Source: PALSA-612 sp963773055
GTDB taxonomy: Bacteria; Actinomycetota; Thermoleophilia; Gaiellales; Gaiellaceae
NCBI GenBank assembly: GCA_963773055.1
Contig: CAVYZL010000002.1
Location: forward strand, 1 to 64,000
Length of the DNA: 64,000 nt
Reading direction: 5' to 3'
Shown here: piece after piece, positions 12,570 through 23,008 of the stretch
How the letters are laid out: each line of letters starts with the position of its first letter
How positions within the stretch are numbered: position 1 is the first letter of the stretch
Notes under the pieces: generated by a model
Database searches by the model: none
Told to the model about the DNA's origin: nothing
What the model saw: the letters and a program-made list of their open reading frames with translations, nothing else
Position numbers and translations under genes: made by a program

Positions 12570-12872
12570 GGCCTCCGCGTTGCGACCCTCGTCGCGGGGA
12601 GGCCGGGTCGGTCACGGTCCTGGTGATGGCGGCGAGATCACGACGCTCGACGCTGAGGAGCAGGCATCGCGGAGGGTTGCCGGTCCTGGTGCGTGGTCCG
12701 GAAGCGGCGGACTGCGGACATCGTCGCGCTGCTGCACGCGGCACGTCGACGCTCGAGCGAGTGCAGGCCTCGCAAGCAGTGCGCTGCCGACGGCGGTCGA
12801 CCTGGATGGAGACTCTGGTCGACAGGGTGTCGACAGAGATCGAAGCGAACTCTTACTGAACGGAGCTAGCCG
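12570..12872. other. Intergenic stretch without a supported gene
   Basis: Both strands are open here but no frame gives a recognisable protein. A plus-strand frame ends VDRVSTEIEANSY at 12859, just before the DUF4231 start, and could be the tail of a small broken gene. Nothing else seen. Confidence 0.3.
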
Positions 12873-13450
12873 ATGGCCGAAGCGAAACCGACAACAGGTC
12901 AGAGCGAACGACGTGGAGTACGAGAAGATTCATCTCGGGACTTCCGCTGAACGAGCTGGCAGAAGCAGTTCCGACGCGATCGCTGGCTCGATCAGCTCGT
13001 GTGGTCGAGACGAAGGCGGTGGCGAACGAGGCATCCGCTACGACGTGCTTCGCGTCATGACGATCGTGGCGGGCTGATCGTGCCGGCGCTCGTCAGCCTC
13101 AACCTGCGCGGGGACAATGTGGCTACAGCCTCGCTGGGACGACGTTCGCCCGAGCTCGTCGTCGCGATCGCCGCAGCCCTGGACGGCTTCTTCAAATACG
13201 GTGAAGCGCTGCGGGTCCTTCCGACGCGTGACCCAGCTCCTCAAAGCCCACGCCTGGAGTTCTTCGAGCTCTCCGGGCCCTACGCAGCGGCCGACGACGC
13301 GACCGCGTTCCCGCAATTCGCGGGCGCAGGCCGAGGCCGTGATCGAGGAAGACCTCAAGGCGTCCATCGCTCAGGGCGCCCGAGGCACGGACGGAGTCGG
13401 TCGATTCCGAAGCAGGCAAGACATCGGGCGACAAGCCCCAGAAGGGCAGT
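12873..13450 (+). CDS. DUF4231 two-transmembrane protein (frameshifted)
   Basis: Starts MAEAKPTTGQSERRG with GGAG nine bases upstream. Across frames it reads RYDVLRVMTIVAGLIVPALV (first helix), SPELVVAIAAALDGFFKYGE (second helix), LLKAHAWSSSSSPGPY and QAEAVIEEDLKASIAQGARG, the order of DUF4231 proteins. About 190 residues. Three frame changes. DUF4231 resembles SLATT-type two-helix membrane proteins, which are associated with conflict systems; that link is from general knowledge, not this sequence. Convergent with the next gene. Confidence 0.6.
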
Positions 13451-13462
13451 AGCAGGCGACGC

Positions 13463-14383
13463 TCAACGCGCCGGAAGGTCGGCCAGGCCCCAGTTTCTCA
13501 GCACGAACGTCGCTCCGCGCACGGCTCCGTTCCCGTCGCGATCGTGAGCTTGCGCGACCGGACGTCCTCCCGGAACTGCGGCCGCGACTGGTTCGCGACG
13601 GCGTTCGCAACTATCACGCGCACCTCCGCTCGTTCCCGACCGGATGCCGGGCGAGCTCCTTCCTGATCCGCTCGCGCGCCGCGGAGACGCCTCCGTTCTG
13701 CACGTGTGCATCGAAGGCGAGTGCGATCCCGAGCTCGGTCGTTAGACCCAGAGCCCGTGCAGTCTCGATCGCCGGCCGAAAAGTAGCCGCGGTCGGCGAG
13801 CCCGAGCTGGACTGCCTGGACCTCCTCCAGGTCACCGAAGCGCTGGAACGCGGAGCGCCAGGGCTCTGCGAGCCGCGCTTTGCTCGCTCCAAGACTGATC
13901 GAATCGGCGAACGCGAGTTGCCGCGCCTTCGAGCTCCGCAGAATCCGGAGAACAGCTTCGTCTGTGCGTCCTCCGAACGTTTGTCTCGACGAGCTCCGGC
14001 TGCTTCCCCTGGACCTCGAGCGACGATGCTTCCCAGGGAGCCGTTTGAGAGCGTGAAGCCGATGATGCCCACGTCACGCCTGCGCCGTCATAGTTGCCCT
14101 GTGCGAGTGTGAAGTCGTGGCCTTCGAATGCGGCAGTGAGCTGTAGCGCGCGATCCCTGACGCTTGGCACAGGCCCACCCACGAGACTCTTCCACGTCGT
14201 CGGATCGACCTCCCCGGTCTGCGGAAGCCCGGTCCGTCTCTGAAACGCGGCCGTCGCCTTCTCGGTGCCTTCGCCGTAGTCTCCGTCGACGCCGTTGGGG
14301 TCGAAGCCGCGCTCGAGCAGCCGTCTTTGCAGCCGACGGACGATCTCGCCCCGCACACCCTTGGCGAACAACACTCTGGCCAC
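13463..14383 (-). CDS. Peptidoglycan-binding protein with GH46-like lysozyme domain (frameshifted)
   Basis: GTG start with GGAGG seven bases upstream. Residues 1-65 are a peptidoglycan-binding domain (IVRRLQRRLLERGFDPNGVD, AAFQRRTGLPQTGEVDP). Next is LQLTAAFEGHDFTLAQGNYD followed across a frame change by TWGIIGFTLSNGSLGSIV. The Glu and Asp placement and the GIIGF motif match GH46-like/endolysin catalytic domains. RALGLTTELGIALAFDAHVQ and VLRNWGLADLP close the protein. About 305 residues. Two to three frame changes. Likely a muramidase-type cell-wall hydrolase; chitosanase activity is an alternative. Confidence 0.6.
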
Positions 14384-14499
14384 TTCGGCACCTCCACTGG
14401 TACTCGCACGCCACCTGGTGCGCGACGGATGCTACAAGCGCAGCTTCGGCTTGACAGCGATGGGCGCGTCCGCGATCCTCGCTCTCAGAGGAGGAGCCA

Positions 14500-15465
14500 G
14501 TGACTGTCGCCGCATGGTCGAAGCGCCTCGCCCTTGCTTCCGCCGGAGTACTGGTCGCTGTGGGGTTGTATGCATCGTCGGCGCCATCGCAGCCGGCGAC
14601 GGTCGCCGAGCTCGACGCGGAGATCCAGCTCATGACGGCGGGCCCAGGGACGCTCACGATCACTCCTGCCGAGAGCGGCGATAGCGCCACGTGCGAGGTC
14701 GACGCGCAGCAATACCAGGTGCCTGACACGGACTGCATCCACCACTTCGCCGAGGGCACGACCGTGACGCTCACAGCGGAGCCCAAGCCAGGGCACTCCT
14801 TCGTCGGCTGGAGCGACTACAAGTGCGTGCGATCATCGACGAGCTGCACGATGCAACTCGCTCCCGGGCCGCGGTATGTCACGGCCCGCTTCAGCCCCGT
14901 CACGCTCAAGTACCTGACGGGAACTGGACGAGAAGACGGGGCAGACACGTTCGGCGCCATTACCGTGACGCCGAAACCACGCCTCGCGTGCACGTTCGAC
15001 GACGACAAGCCGTGTGAGTATGCGTCGGGAACGGTCGTCACGCTGCGCCGCGAGCGCGCCACGCCGGGGTACTTCTGGATCGGGGCCTGCGACGGGAATC
15101 GCGGCGGCAGGCTCAATGCTCCAACCTGCACGCTCCGTCTCGAGAGCAACGAGCTGATTGGCGCGGGATTCTCGAAGCCAGGTGACATTCCCCCTGCACT
15201 CGGATCAGGCATCGAGGTCAAGCTGGGAGGAAAGGGGAAGGGCAAGGTGAGCGGCGGCGTGGTCAACGGCTCGAAGACGCTGAAGTGCGCAGGCGCAACC
15301 TGCCGGATCGCAGGACTCTCGCGCTACGACTACGTCCGTGTGAAGACGCAGGCATCGAGCAGCAGCCGCTTCGACAGGTGGAGTGACGGAAGCCGGCTGC
15401 GGATTCGCGTGATCGGGCTGGCTGCGACCAACCGGCTCTGGGTGAAGTTCGACAAGAAGCGCTGA
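14500..15465 (+). CDS. Secreted InlB B-repeat-like protein
   Basis: Intact 321-residue protein. GTG start with GAGGAG five bases upstream. A signal peptide is clear (LALASAGVLVAVGLYASSAP). The mature part has three repeats of about 80 residues with the divergent InlB B-repeat pattern: GTLTITPAESG to FVGWSDYKC, GAITVTPKP to FWIGACDG and GKVSGGVVNG to RFDRWSDG. Each repeat has a paired cysteine motif. Extracellular, possibly surface-associated. Its stop abuts the stop of the convergent TIR-WD40 gene with no gap. Confidence 0.75.
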   Translation: MTVAAWSKRLALASAGVLVAVGLYASSAPSQPATVAELDAEIQLMTAGPGTLTITPAESGDSATCEVDAQQYQVPDTDCIHHFAEGTTVTLTAEPKPGHSFVGWSDYKCVRSSTSCTMQLAPGPRYVTARFSPVTLKYLTGTGREDGADTFGAITVTPKPRLACTFDDDKPCEYASGTVVTLRRERATPGYFWIGACDGNRGGRLNAPTCTLRLESNELIGAGFSKPGDIPPALGSGIEVKLGGKGKGKVSGGVVNGSKTLKCAGATCRIAGLSRYDYVRVKTQASSSSRFDRWSDGSRLRIRVIGLAATNRLWVKFDKKR

Positions 15466-18460
15466 TCAGGGCGCAGGGAGAAGTGAGCGTGCCCGCTCCT
15501 CGAGTGCGTCGAGTGGCGCGCACGCGTCGCACGGGAGAACTTCGAGAACGCTCTTGCCGGCGACCAGGATCAGGCTTCCGTCGGGGCTGAACTCCGCTTG
15601 CGCCCCGCCCGTCGGAGGAAGATCGGCGACGAACCGCTGTCGCCTCCAGTCCCAGAGCCTGGCCGCCCGGGCCTGCTCGGCCGTCACGAGGACGAGGTCG
15701 CCGTCGGCGCCGCCGAACCTCGCGCCGGTGACCTGGCCGCCTGGAGCCGAGAGTCGCGCCGGCTCGAGCGTCCGCGCATCCCAGACGACGGTCGTTCCCT
15801 TCTGCCCGCCGGTGACGATCTTCGTGCCAGTGGGGTCGAACGCGATCGCGTTCACGGCTCCGTCCGACGCCTGCGCGCGACCGCAGCGCTGTCCCGTCGG
15901 CGGAGAAGACGCGGAGCCTGCCATCCGTCGTGCCGACGGCCAACCGCCGTCCGTTGGGATCGACCGCCGCGCTGCGCGGTAGGACGTTGTTGGCGAGCAC
16001 GACGACCTTTCCCGTCGCCAGATTCGCGAGCTGCGCGTTGAACTCGCTGTCCACGGTCAGGATTCGGTGCGAGTCGGGTACGAACTGGGCGCTGAACGGG
16101 AAGCCGTCGGCGGAGCTCACGGCCGGTACGAGTGGCCCGGGCCTCCCGCTCGGCAAGAGCCACACCCGCGCCCTTGGCCTGCCCGCGTAGGAGACGATGA
16201 GGCGACGGCCATCCGGGCTGAACGCAGCCCCGATCGCGTCGCCGGTGGCCTTCCCGATCCGGCGCGCCTCTCCGGTCCCGGCATTCCAGACGACGACGTT
16301 GCCGGCGCGGTTCACGCCCGTGACGAGAGCGGCTGTCCGGGCTCCACGGCGAGCAGCCGGCCGCGCGGCCGCAGGGCCACACCGCGGAGTCCGGGCTCGG
16401 GGATGCTGCCGCCGCGCAGCGGCACGATCGCGCCTGTGTCGGGTGTTCCAGACGGCGTTGTCCCGAGGTGTTGCCCTTGCGGCGGACGATGAGAACGTCC
16501 GCGCGAGCTCGGGCTGATACGCCGTGCTGGCGGCGCTCTGCCAGCCGGGTCGACCGGGGACTGCGGTCGGGACGGCCACAGGCGCCCGCTGCCGTCTTCC
16601 GAGACGGTGGCGACCTGCGATCCGTCCGGGCTGAATCTCGCTCGGACGACGCCGTCCGTATGCCCGCGCAGCACGGCGAGCTGTCGCATGGGCTGGACCT
16701 GCCAGACGCGCGCGACGCCATCGTCCCCTCCCGCCGCGACGTACTCGGCCGCTTCGATCGAAGAGGGCGGAGGTCACGGCGCGCGCGATTGTGGAGGACC
16801 GTGGTGCTACCGGAAGGAACGTCGGACACGTCGATGCGGCCGTTCGCGTAGGCGCGCAGCACGCGACGGCCGTCGCGGCTGAGGTCGACGTCGAGGACCT
16901 GCCCTTGCCGCGGGGGACGCAGCGGCGCGGCTCGGCGCGACCGTCGTCCCACAGGCAAGACCCGCCACGCGGTAGAAGGTTGCGACGCGCCGTCCGTCGT
17001 CGCTCAGGAGCGAATACACGAGCGCGTCGCCTCTGTTGCCCGCGAGGGAAATCGGCTTCTCGTTCGTCTCGAGATTCCAGAGCAGCGCGCTCCCCCTTGC
17101 CCCTGCCGTGAGCGCGCGTCGACCGTCCAGGCTCATCCGGATCATCCGCGGGTCATCGCTCGTGCTCTTCAGTCGCCTCAGCTGCTCCCCGTTGCGGCGT
17201 CCCAGACGTCGCCGCCCCGCGGGCCGGCGGTGAGGATGCGCCGTCCACCCGCGCCCCAGGTCGCGTCAGCTCCACCCGTCCTTCGACCTCGTATCGAACT
17301 CGCGCACGAGGTGCGCCGGTGGAGCTGTCCCAGTTCGTGCGAGCCCCCTCCGAGGCGGTCAGCAGCCGGCTGCCGTCCGGGTTGAACTGGACGGAGTGGA
17401 CGGCGCTGCCCGGGGTGTGGACGACGGTGACGGCCGGCCGGTGCCGGTGTCCCAGACGGCGACTGCCGTTCGAGCGCGGCGGTCGCGACGCGGCGACCGT
17501 CGTCGGAGAACTCGACGTCCCGCTGTGGCACGCCTCGCACGTGCGGGAGTCGGAGGATCGACGTCCAGCCGGCGGCGGAAACGGCGCTTCGCAGCGCGTA
17601 GCACCGCTTCCGGCAGGTCTCGACCGGATCGCGACCGCCTCCAGCGCGTCTCGCAAGCTCTCCTCGGGGTCCGGCGACAGCGCCGCGATCGACTGCGCCG
17701 CACGAGCCTGCGCGCGTGCCGTCTTCTCGCGGTCGATCGCGCTTCGTCGCTCGACGAGGAGCGCGACGACGGCCAGCACGGCGGTGATCCCGAGCGCCGC
17801 CCCCACGCCCCCGAGGAGAGCCCGCTGTCGCTGCGCCGCGGCACGCCGGCTGGCGGTGATGTACGTGACCTGCTTCGTGGTCGGCGCTTCGCTGTGCCCG
17901 CCCTGGTCGTCGAGCCAGTTCTCGGCGCTCGCGCAGGTCGCTGCCGCGAAGCAGGTAGCTGCCGTCCCGGTCGTGACGGAGCCACTCGCCGGTGCGCTGC
18001 GTCAGCCGGGCGTGCTGCTCGACCCACGCCTCGTCGAGCTCGAGGGCGTCGATGAGCGAGGTCGACGCTGGCGTCGAAGTCGTCCTCCGGGCGCGCAAGG
18101 ATCCAGTTCGGCCGCTCGAGCGACTGCGGTATCGGCAAGTCCGTCCACCGAGCGCCGCAGGACCGGGATGATCCGCTTGTTGAGCTCGTCCGCGTGCTGC
18201 AAGCTCTTCGCCGCAGACGTTCGACGCGAGCGAGTCAGGCGTGAGGACGAACACCATCGACCTTGGCCGACTCGATCCCCGCCCAGACACTGGCGCGCCA
18301 GTCCGACGCGCCGCCGCGGATGTCCTCGACGTCGATCCAGACGTCCTTGCCTTGCGCCACGAGCGCCGTGGTCAGCGCTGCTCGACGAACTCCTTGTCCT
18401 CGCGGGCGTAGGAGAGGAAAACGTCGGGGCGATCCCGAGCGGCACTTGGAGAGGTCGCAC
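15466..18460 (-). CDS. TIR-transmembrane-WD40 protein 2 (frameshifted)
   Basis: The N-terminal TIR domain reads KDVWIDVEDIRGGASDW, GIESAKVMVFVLTPDSLASN and GEELAA, retaining the conserved Glu. ALELDEAWVEQHARLTQRTG links to GAALGITAVLAVVALLVE, a single membrane helix, then AQSIAALSPDPEESLRDALE. The rest is a propeller with well-formed blades, for example VNAIAFDPTGTKIVTGGQKG, TVVWDARTLEPARL and FSPDGSLILVAGKSVLEVLP, ending at 15466. About 1000 residues. Numerous frame changes in the first two thirds; the last 150 residues are intact. Divergent from the TIR-multipass gene, sharing a 176-bp upstream region. Confidence 0.75.
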
Positions 18461-18636
18461 CCTGCGGGCGGCCTGACGGCACGGGCCCGAGTCAACCAGC
18501 TTCGTGTGCCGGCGTCAAAGGGGCCGATCCACGTCCGACCTCGACTCTCTGAGCGTCGAAGCCAAGGCGGAATGGCGTCACGCCCGGACCTGGAGTATTC
18601 TCGTGCCTCCTGCCACATGGCGGAAGAAGGTTCGGA

Positions 18637-20055
18637 ATGGCCGTCAGTTCCCGCATCTTCATCAGCTACCGACGCGACGATGCGTCCCCATACGCCGGGC
18701 GTCTCTACGACTCGCTGAGCGCCCACTTCCCGGAACAGGTGTTCATGGACGTCGACGCGCTCGAGCCTGGCATCGACTTCGTCGAACGGATCGAGGAGTC
18801 CGTCAGCTCGGTCGACGTGCTCATCGCCGTCATCGGGCGCGGTTGGGTAGGCGCCGTCGACAGGGATGGGCAGCGCCGCCTCGACCGGCCCGACGATTTC
18901 GTCCGGCTCGAGGTCGCGGCAGCGCTCCGCAGGAACATACGGGTCATCCCCGTGCTCGTAGGCGGAGCGACGTTCCCCGAGCCGGAGGAGCTGCCGGAGG
19001 ACCTTGCCGGGCTCCGGCGTCGCAACGGCCTCGTGCTCACCGACTTCGAGTGGAGGGCGGGGACAGAGCGGCTCATCGAGGCGGTCCGGCACGTCCTGGG
19101 CGTGGCGGATGCGCCATGCGAGGACGCGGCGGTCCAGCAGGTAGTGGAGGAGACGCAATCGCCGCCCGAGGGGCAATCGCCGCCCGAGGGGCAATCGAAG
19201 CCTGTGGTCGAATCGGAGCCGGCGCTGCCGGTCTTCGTCCTGCCGGTTGCGCTCGGGGGCGCTGCCCTCCTTGCCATCGGCCTGTTTATGCGATGGCACG
19301 GGAAGGAAGCCGTGCAATCGCACTCGTTCGTCCAGAACGATTTCGCGGGCCATCTGCAACACGGAGGAGCGTTCACCTCGCTCGCCCCCGTGGGCATCGT
19401 GATCGCCGCCGTGCTCGGAGCGCTGCTTGCACGCAAGCCGGGCATGCGTGCCGTCGGTGCAGGCGTTCTCATCGGCGCCGGGATCGCCGGTACAGCGAAG
19501 TACCTCCGCGTCTTCTCGGCGGCAGACAGCCCGACCACAGGCGCGACCATCGGACTGCTCGCAGCCATCGCCGGAGGCGTGCTCGTATTGGTGGCGGGCT
19601 TGGTCGCTAGCCGAGCCACCCACAGGGTCGAAAGCCCACGTTGCGCCGCTGGAGCCATCGCAGCGATTGCCGGCGCCGTGATCATGATCGTCGCGACCGT
19701 CATCCCCTACAACGGCGGCGGGGACGACGGAGCGCGGAAGGTGGCTCGGTCCTTGAACGAGGCGTTCGATCCCATCGTGACCTCGCTCGCGATCGCGGTC
19801 ATCGCGCTGCTGCTACTCCGCCCGTGGCGGCACGCCGAGCTGTCGGCTGCGCTACTCACGCTCGGATGCCTGGACGCTCTGCTCTGGGTGCGCTACCTCG
19901 CCGTTCCGGTGCTCGAGGACTCGAGCGTCGGCTCGTTCGGCCCCGGAGGCGTCGCCGGGCTGGTCGGCGCGGGGCTCGTCCTCCTCGGCGGCTACCTCGG
20001 ACTCCGTAGGTCGCGTTCGCACTTGTCGAAGTCCTTGGATCAACCGCCGGCATGA
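18637..20055 (+). CDS. TIR domain protein with about eight transmembrane helices
   Basis: Intact, 472 residues. AGAAGG lies six bases before the ATG and TATTCT at 18596 could be a -10 box. Residues 5-150 are a TIR domain: SRIFISYRRDDASPYAGRLY, VFMDVDALEPGIDF, VDVLIAVIGRGW and DDFVRLEVAAALRRN with the conserved Glu. A tandem SPPEGQ linker follows. From about residue 195 the protein is hydrophobic, with about eight helices such as VLPVALGGAALLAIGLFM, GLLAAIAGGVLVLVAGLVAS and GLVGAGLVLLGGYLGL. No known partner domain recognised. Likely a membrane-embedded TIR effector or receptor; inference only. Confidence 0.75.
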   Translation: MAVSSRIFISYRRDDASPYAGRLYDSLSAHFPEQVFMDVDALEPGIDFVERIEESVSSVDVLIAVIGRGWVGAVDRDGQRRLDRPDDFVRLEVAAALRRNIRVIPVLVGGATFPEPEELPEDLAGLRRRNGLVLTDFEWRAGTERLIEAVRHVLGVADAPCEDAAVQQVVEETQSPPEGQSPPEGQSKPVVESEPALPVFVLPVALGGAALLAIGLFMRWHGKEAVQSHSFVQNDFAGHLQHGGAFTSLAPVGIVIAAVLGALLARKPGMRAVGAGVLIGAGIAGTAKYLRVFSAADSPTTGATIGLLAAIAGGVLVLVAGLVASRATHRVESPRCAAGAIAAIAGAVIMIVATVIPYNGGGDDGARKVARSLNEAFDPIVTSLAIAVIALLLLRPWRHAELSAALLTLGCLDALLWVRYLAVPVLEDSSVGSFGPGGVAGLVGAGLVLLGGYLGLRRSRSHLSKSLDQPPA

Positions 20056-20077
20056 CCGTTGCGTGCTGACGCGAGCG

Positions 20078-21437
20078 TCAGCAACCAGGTCTGTCAGCCT
20101 GCGCCGACGGTTTCGTCCCTCGGACCACCAGCCCGGGACCGGATCGCCAGCTTCGAGACGCAGTTCCGCCGACACGATCTCCGACCGGAGGTTCGCATTC
20201 GCCAGAACGCGCTCGAGATACTGACGCGTATGGCGGTAGCGGCCGCTCAGGCCGATGGAGTACCCCGCAGCGGACCCGGCGCCTATCAATTCCTCAACGG
20301 TGAAGATGAGCCGTCCGCCGGGACGCAACGCGTTCGCGGACGCTGCAACAACGTCCTCGAGCAGCCCGAAATAGACGAGGGTGTCTGCCGACACAATCAC
20401 ATCGAACGCGCCGTTGGAGTCGCCCAGGTAGGCGGTCAATTCACGTTTGACCAGTTCGTCGTAGACATTCCTTGCCCGGGCTCGAGCGAGCATCGGTGCG
20501 GATAGGTCGACGCCCACCAGTCGGCGCGCAAAACGCGCGATGAGCGGTCCGCACAACCCGGTGCCGCATCCGGCATCGAGCACATCAAGGCTCTTCGACG
20601 CCTCGACGCCCGATTCCGCCAGCATCTCCGAGACCAGCGCCGGCGCGCGGTAGGACAGCTGGGCGAGCTTGGAGTCGAAGCTGGCGGCGAAGGTATCGAA
20701 GGTCTCTTCGACAAACGCGTCCGATGCCCGCGGCGGGACGTCGCGGCCGGAGCAGGCCGCCAGCATATGCAGGGCAATGGGATCGTCCGGCTCCTCTTCG
20801 AGCCATTCTTCGAAGACTTCCGCCGCTTTGTCGACTTCACCGAGCGTGCAGTGCGCTTGCGCCAGCAACCTCCGAGCTTCGGGATCCTTCGGCCTCAACG
20901 TGATGACCTTCGAAAAGCAGACAGCTGCTTCGTGCGACCGCTTCTGGCCGTTCAGCAGGACGCCGAGGTTGTTGTACGCGTCCGAGTGTTCGGGATCTAT
21001 GCGAATGGCGACTCGATATGCAGCTTCGGCTTCGACCAGCTTGCCTTTGGCCCGCAGGACGACACCGAGATTGTTGTGCGCATTGGCGTGATTCGGATCA
21101 AGTGCAATCGCGCGCTGATACGCGACGATCGCTTCGTCCAGCTTGAGCCGATCCTGCAGGACGATCCCCAGATTGCTGTGCCAGTCCGCCCGATCAGGCT
21201 CGAGCTCGAGACTCCTCTCGATCAGCGCGACTGCCTGCTCGCTCCGCGCCTGCTGATGGGCGAGCACTCCTGAAAAATGCAACGCGTCGGCATAGTCGGG
21301 CGCGACTTCGAGGATGCTGCGGTAAATGTCGGCCGCGGCGGCCCACTGCTCGTTCTGCTGCAGCAGTATGGCGATCGATAGCGCTTCGTCCAGGCTGAGG
21401 GCGCGGTCGCTTCAGGCAACTGCTCCATATTGCGCAT
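20078..21437 (-). CDS. TPR-repeat class I SAM-dependent methyltransferase
   Basis: About 450 residues. N-terminal TPR units (SLELEPDRADWHSNLGIVLQ, IALDPNHANAHNNLGVVLRA, AIRIDPEHSDAYNNLGVLLN) are followed by a methyltransferase with the SAM-binding motif LDVLDAGCGTGLCG and DVIVSADTLVYFG. ALRPGGRLIFTVEELIG follows. The middle is intact; one frame change near 21400 joins the N-terminus MRNMEQLPEATA. Another near 20130 gives the expected ending GLVVRGTKPSAQADRPGC. Without the latter, the frame would run into the convergent TIR gene. Substrate unknown. Directly downstream of the Hcp-like gene. Confidence 0.7.
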
Positions 21438-21502
21438 CAACCGCACACGTGTGTCGCTTCGAGCCAGTACTAACGTCGACGGTCGGCCGGCCGCCGCTCG
21501 GA

Positions 21503-21989
21503 CTACCCCTCCTTGTTGCCCTTGATGTCGTACTTGAAATGGAGTCCGGCATCCAGTGAGCCGTCGGCCTTCTGCGGCTTGTACTCCAGATCGACTTTGG
21601 CGAACTGCAGCGCAACGTGCTCCGCGGTGGCGGGCGCATCGCCGCCACCGCTCGGATTGACGCTGGTGATGATGATGTCGTTCATCTTGATGATCAGGAA
21701 CTCCTGCTGGCCCTTGCCGGCCTTGCGCACTGTGATGGTCGCTTCCTTGATGTGCTCGCCGGTCGCGCACGCTTTCAAGAGAACCGGCGACGCCTTGTCG
21801 ACATGATGGGTAAAGCTGAAATCGTTGAAAGCTCGCCTTGCCCGCCCCGCCCCCGCCTCCGCCTCGCCTCATCGTGCCGGCGTTCGTCACACCCCACGAC
21901 CAGCTCAGCACCTCGACCTCGTCTTTGTGCTTGGAGTCGAGTGATTCACCCTTGATGTCGCCGATCTTCGCGAAAATATCTGATGCCAT
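21503..21989 (-). CDS. Hcp-family protein (frameshifted)
   Basis: Starts MASDIFAKIGDIKGESLDSK and continues EVEVLSWSWGVTNAGTM, the N-terminal signature of Hcp1/type VI tube proteins. After one or two frame changes near 21800 it continues LKACATGEHIKEATITVRKA, FLIIKMNDIIITSVNPSGG and LQFAKVDLEYKPQKADG to the stop. About 160 residues, normal for Hcp. A G-rich loop (MRRGGGGGG) is typical of actinobacterial and soil members. No other type VI genes are in the window. Probably a tube-like or secreted protein of unknown system. Confidence 0.7.
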
Positions 21990-22160
21990 AACGGACCTCC
22001 TGCCTTACTCAGCGACTTCGGTCGAGTCCATAGCTTCCTCGCGGCGACCGCGGCTGTTCGGAATGGACAGTACCAGGCTTGGACGCCAATTTCGTTCCGC
22101 CTGGTGAAGCCGCGCTGAGCTCGAGGTGATGGTTTGTATTCTTCGCCAAAGGGGCGCGCG

Positions 22161-22992
22161 ATGGATCGAGAGTTCGATCGGGGCTATTACCGTCAGCCGT
22201 ATCGGGACTTGGTGAGCGGCTTTCCGGACGAGTCGGTGTATCCGCTCGATTCGTTTCGTGTCGAGTGGGGTCCGGTGTTTCATCGAGGGCGTCTGGATGG
22301 TTCGGCGCGGGTGCTGATCATCGGCCAGGACCCTGCGACGCACGAGGCCATCGCCCGGCGGATCCTGGTTGGTGAGGCCGGCCAGCGCGCCCAGGGCTTG
22401 TTGACGCGCCTGGGGATTGATCGCAGCTACGTGTTCATCAACACGTTCCTGTACTCGGTGTATCGGACAAAGTGGTGGTACTCGACACATCGACGATCCG
22501 GCGATCACGAAGTATCGGAATCGATGGATCAACGCCATCGTGGCGGATCAGCAGATCGAGGCCATCATCACGCTTGGACAGCTCGCCGACTCGGCGTATC
22601 AGCAGTGGCGGGCGACGCCGAAAGGTGCTGCCAGCACGGCGGCGTACGCGACGGTCCGGCACCCGACGTATCCCGAGTCGGCGAGTCGATCAGGTCAGAT
22701 CACCAAGGCTGAGGCATTCGCCAAGCTCTGCGACTCCTGGAACCAGCTGCTGAAGGAGCTTCATCCGGTGATCACCCCTGATGCCGCGGTGCCGCTTCGC
22801 TTGTATGGCACGACGATCACGCACGCCGACCTGACGCCGATCCCTGCCCGCGATCTGCCGCCTGGTCTGCCGGATTGGATGTGCGCGTTGGACGCGTGGG
22901 CAGTCCGCAGCGGCGAGACCGCGCAGTTGAAGCGGGCAACGATCACGGTGACGGTGCCAACCGCCGCGCGCACCTGGCCCCCCGTCGACTAG
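22161..22992 (+). CDS. Uracil-DNA glycosylase superfamily protein (one frameshift)
   Basis: ATG at 22161 with AAAGGGG upstream. ARVLIIGQDPATHEAIARRI resembles UDG motif 1 (GQDP), YVFINTFLYSV follows the fold, and VRHPTYPES near residue 175 is a UDG motif 2-like HP[ST]. One frame change near 22480 joins the halves. The C-terminal part (LYGTTITHADLTPIPARDLP) is intact. About 277 residues, longer than simple UDGs. Enzyme activity on uracil is not proven. It is 16 bp upstream of the amidohydrolase, same strand. Confidence 0.6.
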
Positions 22993-23008
22993 CCGGAGGC
23001 TGCTCGCG

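Noticed and set aside
15554..18476. Long plus-strand frames across the TIR-WD40 gene
   Set aside because: Arg/Pro/Ala-rich shadow translations without motifs; the minus strand has WD40 and TIR signatures.
19140..19200. Tandem 18-bp repeat encoding SPPEGQ considered as a mobile or CRISPR repeat
   Set aside because: Only two to three units inside a coding linker; no spacers.
18705..19703. Minus-strand frames of 300-460 residues opposite the TIR-multipass gene
   Set aside because: The plus-strand gene is intact with a ribosome site and clear domains; the opposite frames have none.
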